64,000 nt of DNA from CAZAPG01 sp964486935 (GTDB lineage: Bacteria; Chloroflexota; Anaerolineae; 4572-78; J111), in assembly GCA_964486935.1 (NCBI GenBank), contig CAZAPG010000024.1, positions 1-64,000 on the forward strand, read 5' to 3'. Under the pieces are notes generated by a model. The model had not been told where the DNA came from, did not search any database, and saw nothing but the letters and a program-made list of their open reading frames with translations. Shown here piece by piece: positions 51,485-61,152 of this stretch (its first letter is position 1; every line of letters begins with the position of its first letter). Made by a program: the position numbers and the translations under genes.

Positions 51485-53878
51485 TCAGCCATCTTTTATA
51501 ATAATAGGCAGGTAGATTGGTCTGATACTTATGGTAATAAAATCTCCAGAGCGGGTATACATCATTGGGATACCATTGACCGTTAAAATCTCTACCTGGG
51601 GCGCATATAATACAATCTCGGTTGAGATACTGCCACTTACAGCAACTGTTTGCCCGCTATAGATGGCTTCAAATGGCTGCTCCGGGTTGAGATTGCTTAC
51701 CAGCATCGTATCTGTAGTTTGGTCTTTAATTGAGGCGGCTCCAAATACAAATAATCTCTGCAACGTGCCGCCAGGGCCTTTACTGACTACGGCCACATTG
51801 CCGTTAAAATCATACGGGACGCTGATAGCGGCCGATGATATGGGGGGGTCATTATAGGTTAAAATCACATCATCGCGGCGATTGCTGCCATCGTTCAGTT
51901 GCACATTGAGCACAACAGTTTCGCCGGTATTGGCGGTAACTGATACAGCAGGTCTGGTATGCCACTGGCTGTTGGTGGTGGGGTACAAGAGATGAATCAA
52001 CTGGGTGTTGGCTACATCTGAAGCGGGGCGAATACGCACGTAGGGGTAGCCATCGTTGCCGGTGGTGGTTTGAAATGACGGGGGGCTAACAACGCCGACC
52101 CCTAAAACCTGATTGCTGTTAGCATTGCCTCGCACCCAGTTACCCTCAATAGAAACGCTCTGTCCAAAATGAGAAACCCACTCATATTGATGCGGCGCGT
52201 TGGCGGCCAGATTATCCAGCATAATAAAATAATTGGGGCGCACAAACAGTACATGGCGGGTAATATCTTCTATACCGGCGATGTTTTTGTAACGACGGGT
52301 GGCATCGGCGGCCACGTAGTTAAAGTTGAGGGTGTTGGCAGTTGCTTCCAGAAAGCCATCGCTGCCTATATAATCTTCGGGGTATTCTCCAAACCGGTTA
52401 TCAGGAGGTCGATACTGATTTTTATTGTCGATAAGAATAGTATTATGGAAGCGGGTAGCATTCCTCCCCACGCCTTCTCTCTCTGGGGCAAGCCAATGCC
52501 CGGCCTGGAACATATAAAATCCATTGGTATCTTCATGATTATGACCTGTATTTAAAGAGCAACCTGTTGTGGCGCAAGGAGGTTCCCAGGGGGGGACCCC
52601 CTGGGTAAAAGTATCAAAGGCAAATCGTCCTCCATAGGGGCCTGTCTTTAAACCGAAAACAAGGTCTTCATTGTTCCAGCCGGTTCGCCAGATAACGCCC
52701 TCCAAATCAGGAAAAATTTGGGCTGTTTTAAGGTTTGTAGGTAGGGTAGAGGAAACAGCGGGATTATAGTAGAGAAATTCAAAAACATACCAGGGTACCG
52801 AAGAGATATGTTTGGTTCTGCCTTGAGTAGCAACGAGTTGTTGAACCAGCCATTCCGAATGCCCATGATTATATTCATTAGCCGTAAAACGAAGCACATT
52901 ACGGACCAAATGGGCGTTGAACCAATCCCACTCAAAGCCTCCATAGGCCATAATCAATTGAGCCGTACCGGGAAGATAATTATAGACTTGAAAGTTTGCA
53001 TAATTACGCAAATAGCTATGGGGAAAAATATCTGTTCCCTGAATTTTTCTGAGATTAACCATAAATGGCAAAGATAAGGTAAGCATATAATTTTGGTACC
53101 CAGCACCTTCATGCCAACTGCCATCGTTAATGCCATTTAATATGTCTTTACCTATGGATAGCTGACTGTTGGCCTGGTCAATCCACATCTGGGCGCGATC
53201 ATCCTCGCCTAAAAGCGCCAGACCTGCCACCCCCAGAGCGTTATTTGTAATCCAGAAGTGGTTTTGTAGATATGATTTTCGCCACCAATTATTCCACTCG
53301 TCTTGGTAAATTCCGGAACTGGCTTCATACATCTTATGAGTCCACCCGGCTAAACTGGTTCGAACTAATACTCGTTCAGTTGGGGTTAGTTCATTATAAA
53401 GCCAATCGTAAGCGATGGCATTACCAATTAACATGTGGGCATGCCCAAGGTCACGCTCATTATACTCCCCCCACTGATTCCAGGTTGCGTAGGTTAAAAG
53501 ATAGGTTTTAGCCAAATCACAGTAATTAGTTTTTGCTGTAACAATGCAAGCAAAAGCCAATGGTATCAATTGATTACCATAATCTCTATAAGTTTCAAGG
53601 TCGCCGTCGAGTGGGGGGGTAGACGGGGGAGAAGTCCCCAACTGGAGATCAACATATTCTTTAATGGGGGTCCATATTTCTTGATGAGTAGTTGTCGCTT
53701 TTATTTGTAATAAGGCAACATCATCAGGATTCAAAAAAAGTCTTGGGTGATTTTCTGCAGCTGTAAGAACAATCTCCGAGCTACCAGAACTAACACTAAT
53801 CCACATAACAAGCAATACAAACAGCCGGCAAAAAAGTTTTAACTTTGTATTCTTTAGCGAAATTTTTATTAATTTCAT
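51485..53878 (-). CDS. Secreted heparinase/alginate-lyase-like polysaccharide lyase
   Basis: 797 residues. An N-terminal signal peptide (KLFCRLFVLLVMWISVSS) is followed by HPRLFLNPDDVALLQIKA, the usual beginning of heparinase II/III and alginate-lyase-like proteins, an alpha-barrel with LGHAHMLIGNAIAYDWLYNELTPTER and NHFWITNNALGVAGLALLGEDDRA, and a beta-sheet half with TGHNHEDTNGFYMFQAGHWLAPERE and a mobile HNTILIDNKNQY strand. The conserved H/N/Y set suits a beta-elimination lyase of uronate polymers. The C-terminus ends RPIYLPIIIKDG, the same tail type as the giant surface protein. In an export cluster it would trim, remodel or release the polymer. The start has no close ribosome site. Confidence 0.78.
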   Translation of the reverse strand: MKLIKISLKNTKLKLFCRLFVLLVMWISVSSGSSEIVLTAAENHPRLFLNPDDVALLQIKATTTHQEIWTPIKEYVDLQLGTSPPSTPPLDGDLETYRDYGNQLIPLAFACIVTAKTNYCDLAKTYLLTYATWNQWGEYNERDLGHAHMLIGNAIAYDWLYNELTPTERVLVRTSLAGWTHKMYEASSGIYQDEWNNWWRKSYLQNHFWITNNALGVAGLALLGEDDRAQMWIDQANSQLSIGKDILNGINDGSWHEGAGYQNYMLTLSLPFMVNLRKIQGTDIFPHSYLRNYANFQVYNYLPGTAQLIMAYGGFEWDWFNAHLVRNVLRFTANEYNHGHSEWLVQQLVATQGRTKHISSVPWYVFEFLYYNPAVSSTLPTNLKTAQIFPDLEGVIWRTGWNNEDLVFGLKTGPYGGRFAFDTFTQGVPPWEPPCATTGCSLNTGHNHEDTNGFYMFQAGHWLAPEREGVGRNATRFHNTILIDNKNQYRPPDNRFGEYPEDYIGSDGFLEATANTLNFNYVAADATRRYKNIAGIEDITRHVLFVRPNYFIMLDNLAANAPHQYEWVSHFGQSVSIEGNWVRGNANSNQVLGVGVVSPPSFQTTTGNDGYPYVRIRPASDVANTQLIHLLYPTTNSQWHTRPAVSVTANTGETVVLNVQLNDGSNRRDDVILTYNDPPISSAAISVPYDFNGNVAVVSKGPGGTLQRLFVFGAASIKDQTTDTMLVSNLNPEQPFEAIYSGQTVAVSGSISTEIVLYAPQVEILTVNGIPMMYTRSGDFITISIRPIYLPIIIKDG

Positions 53879-53896
53879 AAGTATAGTAACACCAGG

Positions 53897-55132
53897 TCAA
53901 ACTGTTTTGTTAGTTGCACCTTCGTTACCTTCCAAAATAATAAGTGGATCCTTTAAAGCTAATAGCCGGTTGATTAACTTAAAATATTTATTTTGTTCCT
54001 TCTCCCAAGAATGAATATGGACAAAACTATGGTCCGCGTTTCGGACTAATTCATTACGTCGGGCAGGGTTATTGTAAAGTTCTAAAATACATTGGGCAAG
54101 TTGATTTGCGTTGCCTGGCTCAAAAAACATAATAGAACGGTCATTAAATAAATCCTCTAAAACTTTAAGCCGTGATGCAATAATTGGAATTCCCATCATT
54201 GCGTACTCCAGCACTTTGGTAGGGGTGGCAATACTCATATGAGGGTCTGGCAAGGCTGGATAAAGGCCAATGTTGGCTTTGGTTATTTGTTGGGGTATTT
54301 TATTAATAGGCATAACGGGCATAAATTGAACAAATGCTGCAACATCAAGTTGCTGTGCTAAATCTGCCAACTCTGTTGCATATCCTACCTGAGAACCAAT
54401 AATTTGTAAACGTAGCTGTGGCAAGTCTTTTATCAGTAAGGGTAAAGCTTTAATTGCCACATCCAAACCGTATCTGGGAGCAATTGTACCAGGATAAATC
54501 AGGGTAAAATATTCATTATTTTTATGAATTTTCTGCCGGTATTTATTGCGATTAAATATTCTGGCATCTGCCACATTATTGATTATTGTGATTTTGTGCG
54601 CTGCAATACCACGTTTAATCAGGTTAACCTTAAAGTTAGGATTGGCGGTAATAATTGCGTGCGCTAACTTTGCCGATAATCTTTCCTGGATACGCATTAG
54701 GCGCACCGCCAGATTATTCTGGTCGGTTTTATACTTGGACATATAAAACTCTGGCGTTGGGTCGTGAATATCCAGAATAAGTTTGGCTCCAGAAATTCTG
54801 GGGAAAAGCGCGGCAAAAATTAAGAAATCAGGCATATTATGTACATGAATAGCCTGATATTGGTTTTTAATGTGCAAAATTGTCAGTTGGATAGTAAAAA
54901 GCATGAGCGCCAAACCGTATTCAAATAGATAGCTTCCCCGGTTTTTGTAGCTCCGTCCCAAAGGAATTGAGATTATCCTGATGTTATCAGTCGAGTCAGT
55001 TTTGGGTTGATTTTGGTCACGTAAACAGATAACATCAACTTGCATGCCGGCTTTCGCTAATGATTCGGCATATTGTTTAACACGGCCATCAAGATGGTAA
55101 TATTGGTGAACAATCATACATACTCTTGACAT
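53897..55132 (-). CDS. GT4-family glycosyltransferase
   Basis: 411 residues, GT-B fold. N-terminal acceptor side SRVCMIVHQYYHLDGRVKQYAESLAKAGMQVDVICL; donor side with YPGTIAPRYGLDVAIKALPLL and TPTKVLEYAMMGIPIIASRLKVLEDLF, containing the ExxxxG glutamate and following helix typical of GT4. It should transfer a sugar from a nucleotide sugar to the lipid-linked chain at the inner membrane. Donor and linkage cannot be read. It starts 68 bp after the next GT gene's stop. Confidence 0.9.
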   Translation of the reverse strand: MSRVCMIVHQYYHLDGRVKQYAESLAKAGMQVDVICLRDQNQPKTDSTDNIRIISIPLGRSYKNRGSYLFEYGLALMLFTIQLTILHIKNQYQAIHVHNMPDFLIFAALFPRISGAKLILDIHDPTPEFYMSKYKTDQNNLAVRLMRIQERLSAKLAHAIITANPNFKVNLIKRGIAAHKITIINNVADARIFNRNKYRQKIHKNNEYFTLIYPGTIAPRYGLDVAIKALPLLIKDLPQLRLQIIGSQVGYATELADLAQQLDVAAFVQFMPVMPINKIPQQITKANIGLYPALPDPHMSIATPTKVLEYAMMGIPIIASRLKVLEDLFNDRSIMFFEPGNANQLAQCILELYNNPARRNELVRNADHSFVHIHSWEKEQNKYFKLINRLLALKDPLIILEGNEGATNKTV

Positions 55133-55200
55133 TATTTATCTGCTCCAGGTAGGGGTTGCTGGTTAAAAAGCTTAACCCGGTGTGTGAAAGAACGGCCGTA

Positions 55201-56340
55201 TTAATTATGGCGCATCAGATTACGAAAAAATGATACGGTTTGCCCGGCATTACCAGGGGAAAAAACTGTTTCAGCTATCTTGCGATTCTGTGCTCCCAGT
55301 TCTGTACGCAGAGTTGCCGATTGGTAAACTTGCTCAATAGCTTCCGCCAAACCGTCTACATCATTCTCATCAACCAGAATATGGGGGATGATGCGCGGGA
55401 TTTCTACATGGCGCGTAGAAATTACGGGCTTCCCAATAGCCATGGCCTCAATTAATACATTAGGGAAACCTTCGGAAGCTCCGGCGCTATCTTTGCGACA
55501 AGGCAGGCAAAATACATCGCAGGTACGGTAAGCAGCTTTTAGGGCATTACCGCTCAACATTCCAAAAAACGCCACCTGCGACTCAATTTCCAATTTGGCA
55601 GCCAGCGCTCTAACATCAACCAAACCTTTGCGCCCCGCTGCACCTCCTACCACCCATATTTCAATATCATCTCGCTGCAATTTTTTCACAGCTTTAAACA
55701 GCACATCGTGCCCTTTACGGTCTGTGAAATAGGCAACAATCAACACAACAAACTTCTTTGCAGGTCGATATTCTTCAAGATCAATGCTGTATCGGACAAT
55801 TTTGACTCTGGCCGGATCAACATGATAATTTGTTTCGAGGAATTCCCGATTATGTTCTGACACTGTAATAATTTGGTCACAACTATCCAATGCGCGTAAA
55901 AATAGCCGCACATTTGGATTAACATAAAGCTCGTAAGCATGAATTGTAACTACTAATGGTTTACCGGTAATTTTTTTGCAAAAATAGCCCACAAAAAATT
56001 TATGGTCGCCAAAGGTTGCATAAATAACATCCACATCTTCCATGCTTTTGGCAAAGTACCAGCCAAAGACAAAATCCAGTAATGCGCCTACGGTGATAGC
56101 CTCCCATAGTAAACGCAAATACTTGATTGGGAATCGAAACAGATAATAAATTTGCCATACTGTTACAGATAGCAGATTCCAACGATGCAGTTTCCATTCG
56201 GGCAGGGCATTATATAAACCAGGGTTACACTTGGTAGGAAATAAGCTAATAGACAGCCCTTGTGCGGTAAAAAAGAGTAATTCCCGATAGACAAAGTGCT
56301 CCAAACCGGAGGTCATATTTGCAATTACGCCGACACGCAT
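55201..56340 (-). CDS. GT4-family glycosyltransferase (colanic-acid type)
   Basis: 379 residues. MRVGVIANMTSGLEHFVYRELLFFTAQGLSISLFP and the donor-side pattern YFTDRKGHDVLFKAVKKL, then ASEGFPNVLIEAMAIGKPVISTRHVEIPRII, including the EGFPNVLIE double glutamate, resemble WcaL/AmsK-type transferases of exopolysaccharide clusters. It acts on undecaprenyl-linked repeat units on the cytoplasmic side. Its donor is unknown. Confidence 0.9.
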   Translation of the reverse strand: MRVGVIANMTSGLEHFVYRELLFFTAQGLSISLFPTKCNPGLYNALPEWKLHRWNLLSVTVWQIYYLFRFPIKYLRLLWEAITVGALLDFVFGWYFAKSMEDVDVIYATFGDHKFFVGYFCKKITGKPLVVTIHAYELYVNPNVRLFLRALDSCDQIITVSEHNREFLETNYHVDPARVKIVRYSIDLEEYRPAKKFVVLIVAYFTDRKGHDVLFKAVKKLQRDDIEIWVVGGAAGRKGLVDVRALAAKLEIESQVAFFGMLSGNALKAAYRTCDVFCLPCRKDSAGASEGFPNVLIEAMAIGKPVISTRHVEIPRIIPHILVDENDVDGLAEAIEQVYQSATLRTELGAQNRKIAETVFSPGNAGQTVSFFRNLMRHN

Positions 56341-56457
56341 GAACCTTCTTGGCTCCTTTTCTTTTAAAGAATTTTGTGGATTTTAACGAAATGAGATGTT
56401 GAATTTTAAAATGCCTGCACCTGCAATTTTGTGTGCTGTATTCAGGTTTCGGCGTTT

Positions 56458-57438
56458 TCAAGCAGTAACTACGTATTGGTGTTGGCTGGTAACTTTTTGA
56501 GCCAATTCTGCCATTCCCACTGATTGCATTCGTTCTGCGCTAACCTGCTCGGATACGTGCTTAAGCAAATAACGCAATTTTTCAATATCTTTTTCGTTTT
56601 TGAACTCATAAGGATGAGCCCAAATATGAATTATTTTATTTTCTAGCGCTGCTTTTTTGACGCCACGTATCATTTTGTCAATTCTGAACTTATGCAAATT
56701 GAGCGCATCCAGCACCCGCTCTACATTTCTGTTAAATCCAAAAAGCCAGCGGGATGAGGGGAAATTAACTAAACCCGAAGCGCCAGGTTGATATTTATAG
56801 ACCGGTGGTGTAGCCAGAGCAGACAAATAGTAATAACCTCGCCGAAATACCCGTCCAATTAATGGCAGTGAGTACATCGAGGGCATTAATTCCTCTCCTC
56901 GATAACATATAAAGCCAGATTGTTTAAATAGGTCTAAATGTCCAATTTTGTTTCTTGGAAAAATAACGCTTTGCGGGACAATATTTTTTCGTTTTGACAT
57001 TCGCAACCATTCTTGAATTTCCGTTGCTGCTTCTTCTCTGGTCATACTGCTTTCATCAAATGTTTTATGAGTATAACCGTGAAAGGCAATTTCATGAGAA
57101 ATTTTGCGGCTCAAAACGCTTTCTAATACATCTGCCCCATACCACAAAGGCTGATTGGTTTTGTAAATTTTCTCAAAGGTTGGATACTTACCCTGCCAAT
57201 CCAATATAGGGCACACCTCGCACGCCTCGCATTGGTCAAAGAATAAGTGACCAACAAATGCCCAGGTACCAATAATATTAAACTCATCTAAAACATCAAG
57301 TATTTTTTCAACCGATTCTCGCTCTTTGCGTCCGTCACCAGAAAACATATGCGGTTGAAAACAATCAAAATGCCCCCAGGCTAACTCTGTGTCTAACGAA
57401 AATAAAAAATAACCGGTTTCGGTTTGTTTACCATTCAC
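56458..57438 (-). CDS. NodB-type polysaccharide deacetylase
   Basis: 326 residues from GTG 57438, whose GTGA overlaps the stop of the preceding glycosyltransferase; an ATG at 57474 is open inside that gene. The NodB motifs are present: FLFSLDTELAWG gives the metal Asp, and AFHGYTHKTFDE the two metal histidines. It should remove N- or O-acetyl groups from the polymer or its precursor. No signal peptide is seen, so it is more likely to act on cytoplasmic intermediates or on sugar precursors than outside. It resembles the deacetylase of exosortase-type polysaccharide clusters, which also contain a FemAB-like protein. Confidence 0.85.
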   Translation of the reverse strand: MNGKQTETGYFLFSLDTELAWGHFDCFQPHMFSGDGRKERESVEKILDVLDEFNIIGTWAFVGHLFFDQCEACEVCPILDWQGKYPTFEKIYKTNQPLWYGADVLESVLSRKISHEIAFHGYTHKTFDESSMTREEAATEIQEWLRMSKRKNIVPQSVIFPRNKIGHLDLFKQSGFICYRGEELMPSMYSLPLIGRVFRRGYYYLSALATPPVYKYQPGASGLVNFPSSRWLFGFNRNVERVLDALNLHKFRIDKMIRGVKKAALENKIIHIWAHPYEFKNEKDIEKLRYLLKHVSEQVSAERMQSVGMAELAQKVTSQHQYVVTA

Positions 57439-58661
57439 TTTGAGCAACTCTCTTTCAAAGAAACAGATGTGCACCTGATTGATGTTTCAAGCCCATATTC
57501 AAGAGCCGCCTTTAACTTTTTAGCAGATTCACGCCAGGTCCAGGCCTGAGCAGTAAGAGTCAATTGCGCCCCCATGTGGCTCAACGATTCCCGCCTGTGC
57601 CAGATAAGGCGTAACGTGGCCAGTAACTCCTGGCTGCTACCATCCTTGGCCCAAAAAGCATAAGCGCCATCCCCAATTACATCTGTGTGACAGACAATAT
57701 GAGTGGCCATAATGGGAAGCCCCGCAGCCATATATTCAAATAGTTTTATAGGACTACTCACCCTGAATTTCTCTTCGTCTGGGAAGGGAAGCGTGCCAAT
57801 ATGAGAATCGGCCAGGATTTTCCAAACCTGCTCGTGTGATACAGGGGGCAAAACACAAATTTGACCGGCTGTTTGTGCGGCAAATTTTTCCAGGTCTTCT
57901 CGTTCTGTTCCCTCGCCTATAAGGGTCAGGTTAAAGCATAAACCCTCGGTATTGGCTTGCGCTACAGCCCGGCATAAGGCCATCAGATTTCTTTCATAAT
58001 GCAAAGAGCCAATATATACAAGCCGAACCGGCTCATTATTTTCAGGCCAACGTCGAGCGTGGTGAGCGTTAATGAATTGTTCTACTCTTACCCCGGATGG
58101 CCACACCCCCCACAACTGTGCAGTTGGAATATTAACTGCCCGCGCCATATGATGCGTAATAGCGGTTTGCCCATCTGCCCAACGGTTAGCCATCCGGTTC
58201 ATAAAATTATTAAAGGCGCGACGCAAACGAGCTTTCCAACCTTCTTTATTCAGGGGTTCCATATGTATGGTGCGAGTGTCCATTACCAGCAAAGGCCGCG
58301 ATTTACTCTTTAGGTTGCGTATAAGCCGCAAAGGTAAAAACCAAACAGCAGACATCTGGTGAAAAAGTAAAACATCAATTGAGTTCCATTGTTTAAGAAT
58401 AAACCATAAACATTTTAGATGGTATATAAGTTGTCGCAACAGGTATACATCCGACCTGGAAATGCAGAACACTTTCACTCCGCGTATAGACTGCCAACCG
58501 GCTGGCCCTGTTCCAACCAGCGTAACCCGCCAGCCCAGTTGTTTCAGCTCACGGGTTGATTCTAACCATGTGGCTGCATCGAGTGTATTGGCTAACGAAC
58601 CAACATATATCCATACCAAGTGTGGCCGACTATCTGGCTGAGAATCATCTCTGGCACTCAT
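57435..58661 (-). CDS. GT4-like glycosyltransferase
   Basis: 408 residues. The N-terminal half is divergent (HLVWIYVGSLANTLDAATWLESTRELKQLGW). The donor half is clearer: RLVYIGSLHYERNLMALCRAVAQ, EREDLEKFAAQ and FRVSSPIKLFEYMAAGLPIMATHI, with the KxFEYMAxGxPI segment of GT4. It overlaps the next glycosyltransferase by 17 bases and the deacetylase by four. It belongs to the polysaccharide run, one of five transferases that could build a repeat unit of that size. Confidence 0.85.
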   Translation of the reverse strand: MSARDDSQPDSRPHLVWIYVGSLANTLDAATWLESTRELKQLGWRVTLVGTGPAGWQSIRGVKVFCISRSDVYLLRQLIYHLKCLWFILKQWNSIDVLLFHQMSAVWFLPLRLIRNLKSKSRPLLVMDTRTIHMEPLNKEGWKARLRRAFNNFMNRMANRWADGQTAITHHMARAVNIPTAQLWGVWPSGVRVEQFINAHHARRWPENNEPVRLVYIGSLHYERNLMALCRAVAQANTEGLCFNLTLIGEGTEREDLEKFAAQTAGQICVLPPVSHEQVWKILADSHIGTLPFPDEEKFRVSSPIKLFEYMAAGLPIMATHIVCHTDVIGDGAYAFWAKDGSSQELLATLRLIWHRRESLSHMGAQLTLTAQAWTWRESAKKLKAALEYGLETSIRCTSVSLKESCSK

Positions 58662-59919
58662 ATATCTCCGCTTCTTTTTGATGGGCTATTAATCGTTCCG
58701 GTAAAAACTTTGAGTCAACATTATTTATAATGGCCCCATAAAGCTGAAGTAAGCTTTGGGTAATAGAATCCCAATCATACCGGTCTTCCACCAGTTGCCT
58801 GGCCTGGCAAATCATTTTCTCTCTTAGTGCGGTTTCTTCAAGCAGGCGTATAGTTTTTGTTGCAAAAGCTTGTGGGGTATCTGCAATAAAAATGTGTTCA
58901 CCATCCACCACATCTAACCCTTCGCAGCCAATCGAGGTTGAAACAACGGGTCGTCCCAAAGCCATAGCCTCTAAAATTTTCAATCGAGTCCCCCCACCAG
59001 CCCTTAAAGGGACTATACAAATAGTACTCTGGCTGTAGTATGGCTGTACATCATCTATCCATCCCGTAACGTGTACCCCATTACCTTCCATAGCTTTTAT
59101 TTCGGGTACCGGGTCGCGTCCAACAATCCACACCTCTATATCCTTAATCTGGCGGCGGATGAGTGGTAAAATTTCCCGACAAAAATACAACATAGCATCA
59201 ACGCAGGCCGAATAATTCATTGAACCAACAAATACCAGGCTTGGCGTTTTATTGCTTGGCGGCAATAGGCGATATTGTTTAGTGTCAACACCGTTTGGTG
59301 ATACCGTAATTTGTAGGTTAGGGTTGGCAGCCAATAATAATTGGCGATCTAATTCTGATACGGTAATACAATGATCATATTGTTTTGTATAATTAGCTTC
59401 CCAACGTTTGAGCAATAAACTATGTAATCTTGTCCGTAATTTTGCTATCGGTTCGCGTTCAACCTGAGATAATCTTTTAAACAGACTTGACTCAATATTA
59501 TGAAAGGTCAAAAACTTTTTGCATTGAGTATTTGGGGAAATAGCCTCCAGGTATAACCCTACATATGAGGGTTCAATGTGGATAATATCAAAATCTACCG
59601 TGGCAGTAACATGTTGAATCTTCTGGACAAGTTCGTCAGAATGCTCAAATTTATATTCTAACGGCTTGCCTGCCAAAGCATAACGCACCAGGCCGGGCAA
59701 ATGTTGCAAAGGACTGCTTCGTTTTTTAGTTGCCGTTATTACCTTATGACATATTCTTTGCATCTGCGCTACTTGTTCAGCTTGCTGATTACTCTTTAAA
59801 GGCATTGCCAGCCATAACTCATTGTGTTGAGCAATTCTTTGACACAGATTATAGGTTCGCAGCAAATTTCCAGAAGCAGGTGGATATGGCGGCTGATCGG
59901 TAATAAATAGTATTCTCAT
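58645..59919 (-). CDS. GT4-family glycosyltransferase
   Basis: 424 residues. MRILFITDQPPYPPASGNLLRTYNLCQRIAQ and the donor half VFVGSMNYSACVDAMLYFCREILPLI, then RAGGGTRLKILEAMALGRPVVSTSIGCEGL, are close to the sugar transferases of exosortase-type exopolysaccharide clusters. GGGTRLK/E binds the nucleotide-sugar phosphates. The start lies 27 bases after the previous stop. Confidence 0.9.
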   Translation of the reverse strand: MRILFITDQPPYPPASGNLLRTYNLCQRIAQHNELWLAMPLKSNQQAEQVAQMQRICHKVITATKKRSSPLQHLPGLVRYALAGKPLEYKFEHSDELVQKIQHVTATVDFDIIHIEPSYVGLYLEAISPNTQCKKFLTFHNIESSLFKRLSQVEREPIAKLRTRLHSLLLKRWEANYTKQYDHCITVSELDRQLLLAANPNLQITVSPNGVDTKQYRLLPPSNKTPSLVFVGSMNYSACVDAMLYFCREILPLIRRQIKDIEVWIVGRDPVPEIKAMEGNGVHVTGWIDDVQPYYSQSTICIVPLRAGGGTRLKILEAMALGRPVVSTSIGCEGLDVVDGEHIFIADTPQAFATKTIRLLEETALREKMICQARQLVEDRYDWDSITQSLLQLYGAIINNVDSKFLPERLIAHQKEAEIYECQR

Positions 59920-59946
59920 CTTATTTTTAATTTCATCAAACCCATA

Positions 59947-61149
59947 TTATGCTGCCGCTTTTTTAAGCAATTCCTCATGTCTATCTACTAATCTTTCAAA
60001 TATATGATTTTGACGAATAGCCTGAACAGCTGCTGAACTAATCTTATCCTTTAATTGCGGTGTTTTAATTAACTTCTCGATTGCCATTGCCATTTCTATG
60101 GGGTGCTCGGGTGTTACCAAAAAACCAGTTTGACCATTATCAATAATATCTCTGGGGCCACCAATGTTACTGGCAATAACCGGTAAACCTTTAGCCATTG
60201 CTTCAATAATAGTAAATGGCTGACCTTCCCAACGAGGGGTTGGGAACAAGAGTCCATCATATTCAGCATATCGACGAACAAGTTCATCTCGTGGCACGGC
60301 ATCAGAAAATGTGACTATTTGCTCGAGACCGTTGGACTTAACCAACTGTTTGAGTAAATTTATGTATTCCGGCTGTCCATTTCCTATCATGTCCAACTTT
60401 ACATTGCAACCGTCTGAATTCTTTACAAGGTGGGCAATTGCTTTAATAGCTATATCAGGCCCTTTGACAGCTTCCAAACGGCCAGCATAAAGCAGTCGGA
60501 TTGTTCCATTTTTGTGTGGCTTATGCCCAGGTGGCTGCTCCTCAATCCACGCCCCCGGAATACCGTTAGGGATGATATGCATATTTGCAGCATTAAACCC
60601 TGCCTTTTCATGGTCCTGTTGAAGAGTTTTACTAGGCAACATAATCAACTCAAATTTAAGTTCGTCAAATCGCCTAAAGCCCAGTAAACCTGATCTATAC
60701 CATCGTCGTAAACGACTTGAGTCGGCTATATATTCTTTCCATAGATGAAACAACCAATGACTTTCAACACGAAAGACAACGGGTATACCCAAATCCTGTA
60801 TAGCTAATATAGGCAGAATTGAGGCAGCCTCAACATTCCAAATATAAGCTACATCCAGGGCAATCTCTTTAACCAGACGGTGGGTTATTTGGTAGTTCTG
60901 CCGGCCCCGCAAAAACCGTTTTAATTGTCTGGTTCGACGATCGAGCTGTCCTTTATAAGGGGTTTTTAGAAAATGCAAGTAACGATAAACATGCCCCTCA
61001 GTTTTCTGGTTTGACACCCCGAATGTTGTTGTCAAAACAGAAACATCATGATTTCGTGCTCTCAGTTCTTCGGTTACTTGATGACAGTGTAGTTCATATC
61101 CTCCTTCATAGTATGGAGGGTAATGATCGGTTAGCACCAGTATTCTCAT
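59947..61149 (-). CDS. GT4-family glycosyltransferase
   Basis: 400 residues. It begins MRILVLTDHYPPYYEGGYELHCHQVTEELRARNH, a GT4 acceptor-side start with the GG loop, and continues LLYAGRLEAVKGPDIAIKAIAHL and PRWEGQPFTIIEAMAKGLPVIASNIGG, with the EGQPFTIIE double glutamate. It should use a nucleotide-activated sugar at the inner membrane. The stop-to-start gap to its neighbour is four bases, so the genes are coupled. Confidence 0.92.
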   Translation of the reverse strand: MRILVLTDHYPPYYEGGYELHCHQVTEELRARNHDVSVLTTTFGVSNQKTEGHVYRYLHFLKTPYKGQLDRRTRQLKRFLRGRQNYQITHRLVKEIALDVAYIWNVEAASILPILAIQDLGIPVVFRVESHWLFHLWKEYIADSSRLRRWYRSGLLGFRRFDELKFELIMLPSKTLQQDHEKAGFNAANMHIIPNGIPGAWIEEQPPGHKPHKNGTIRLLYAGRLEAVKGPDIAIKAIAHLVKNSDGCNVKLDMIGNGQPEYINLLKQLVKSNGLEQIVTFSDAVPRDELVRRYAEYDGLLFPTPRWEGQPFTIIEAMAKGLPVIASNIGGPRDIIDNGQTGFLVTPEHPIEMAMAIEKLIKTPQLKDKISSAAVQAIRQNHIFERLVDRHEELLKKAAA

Positions 61150-61152
61150 AAA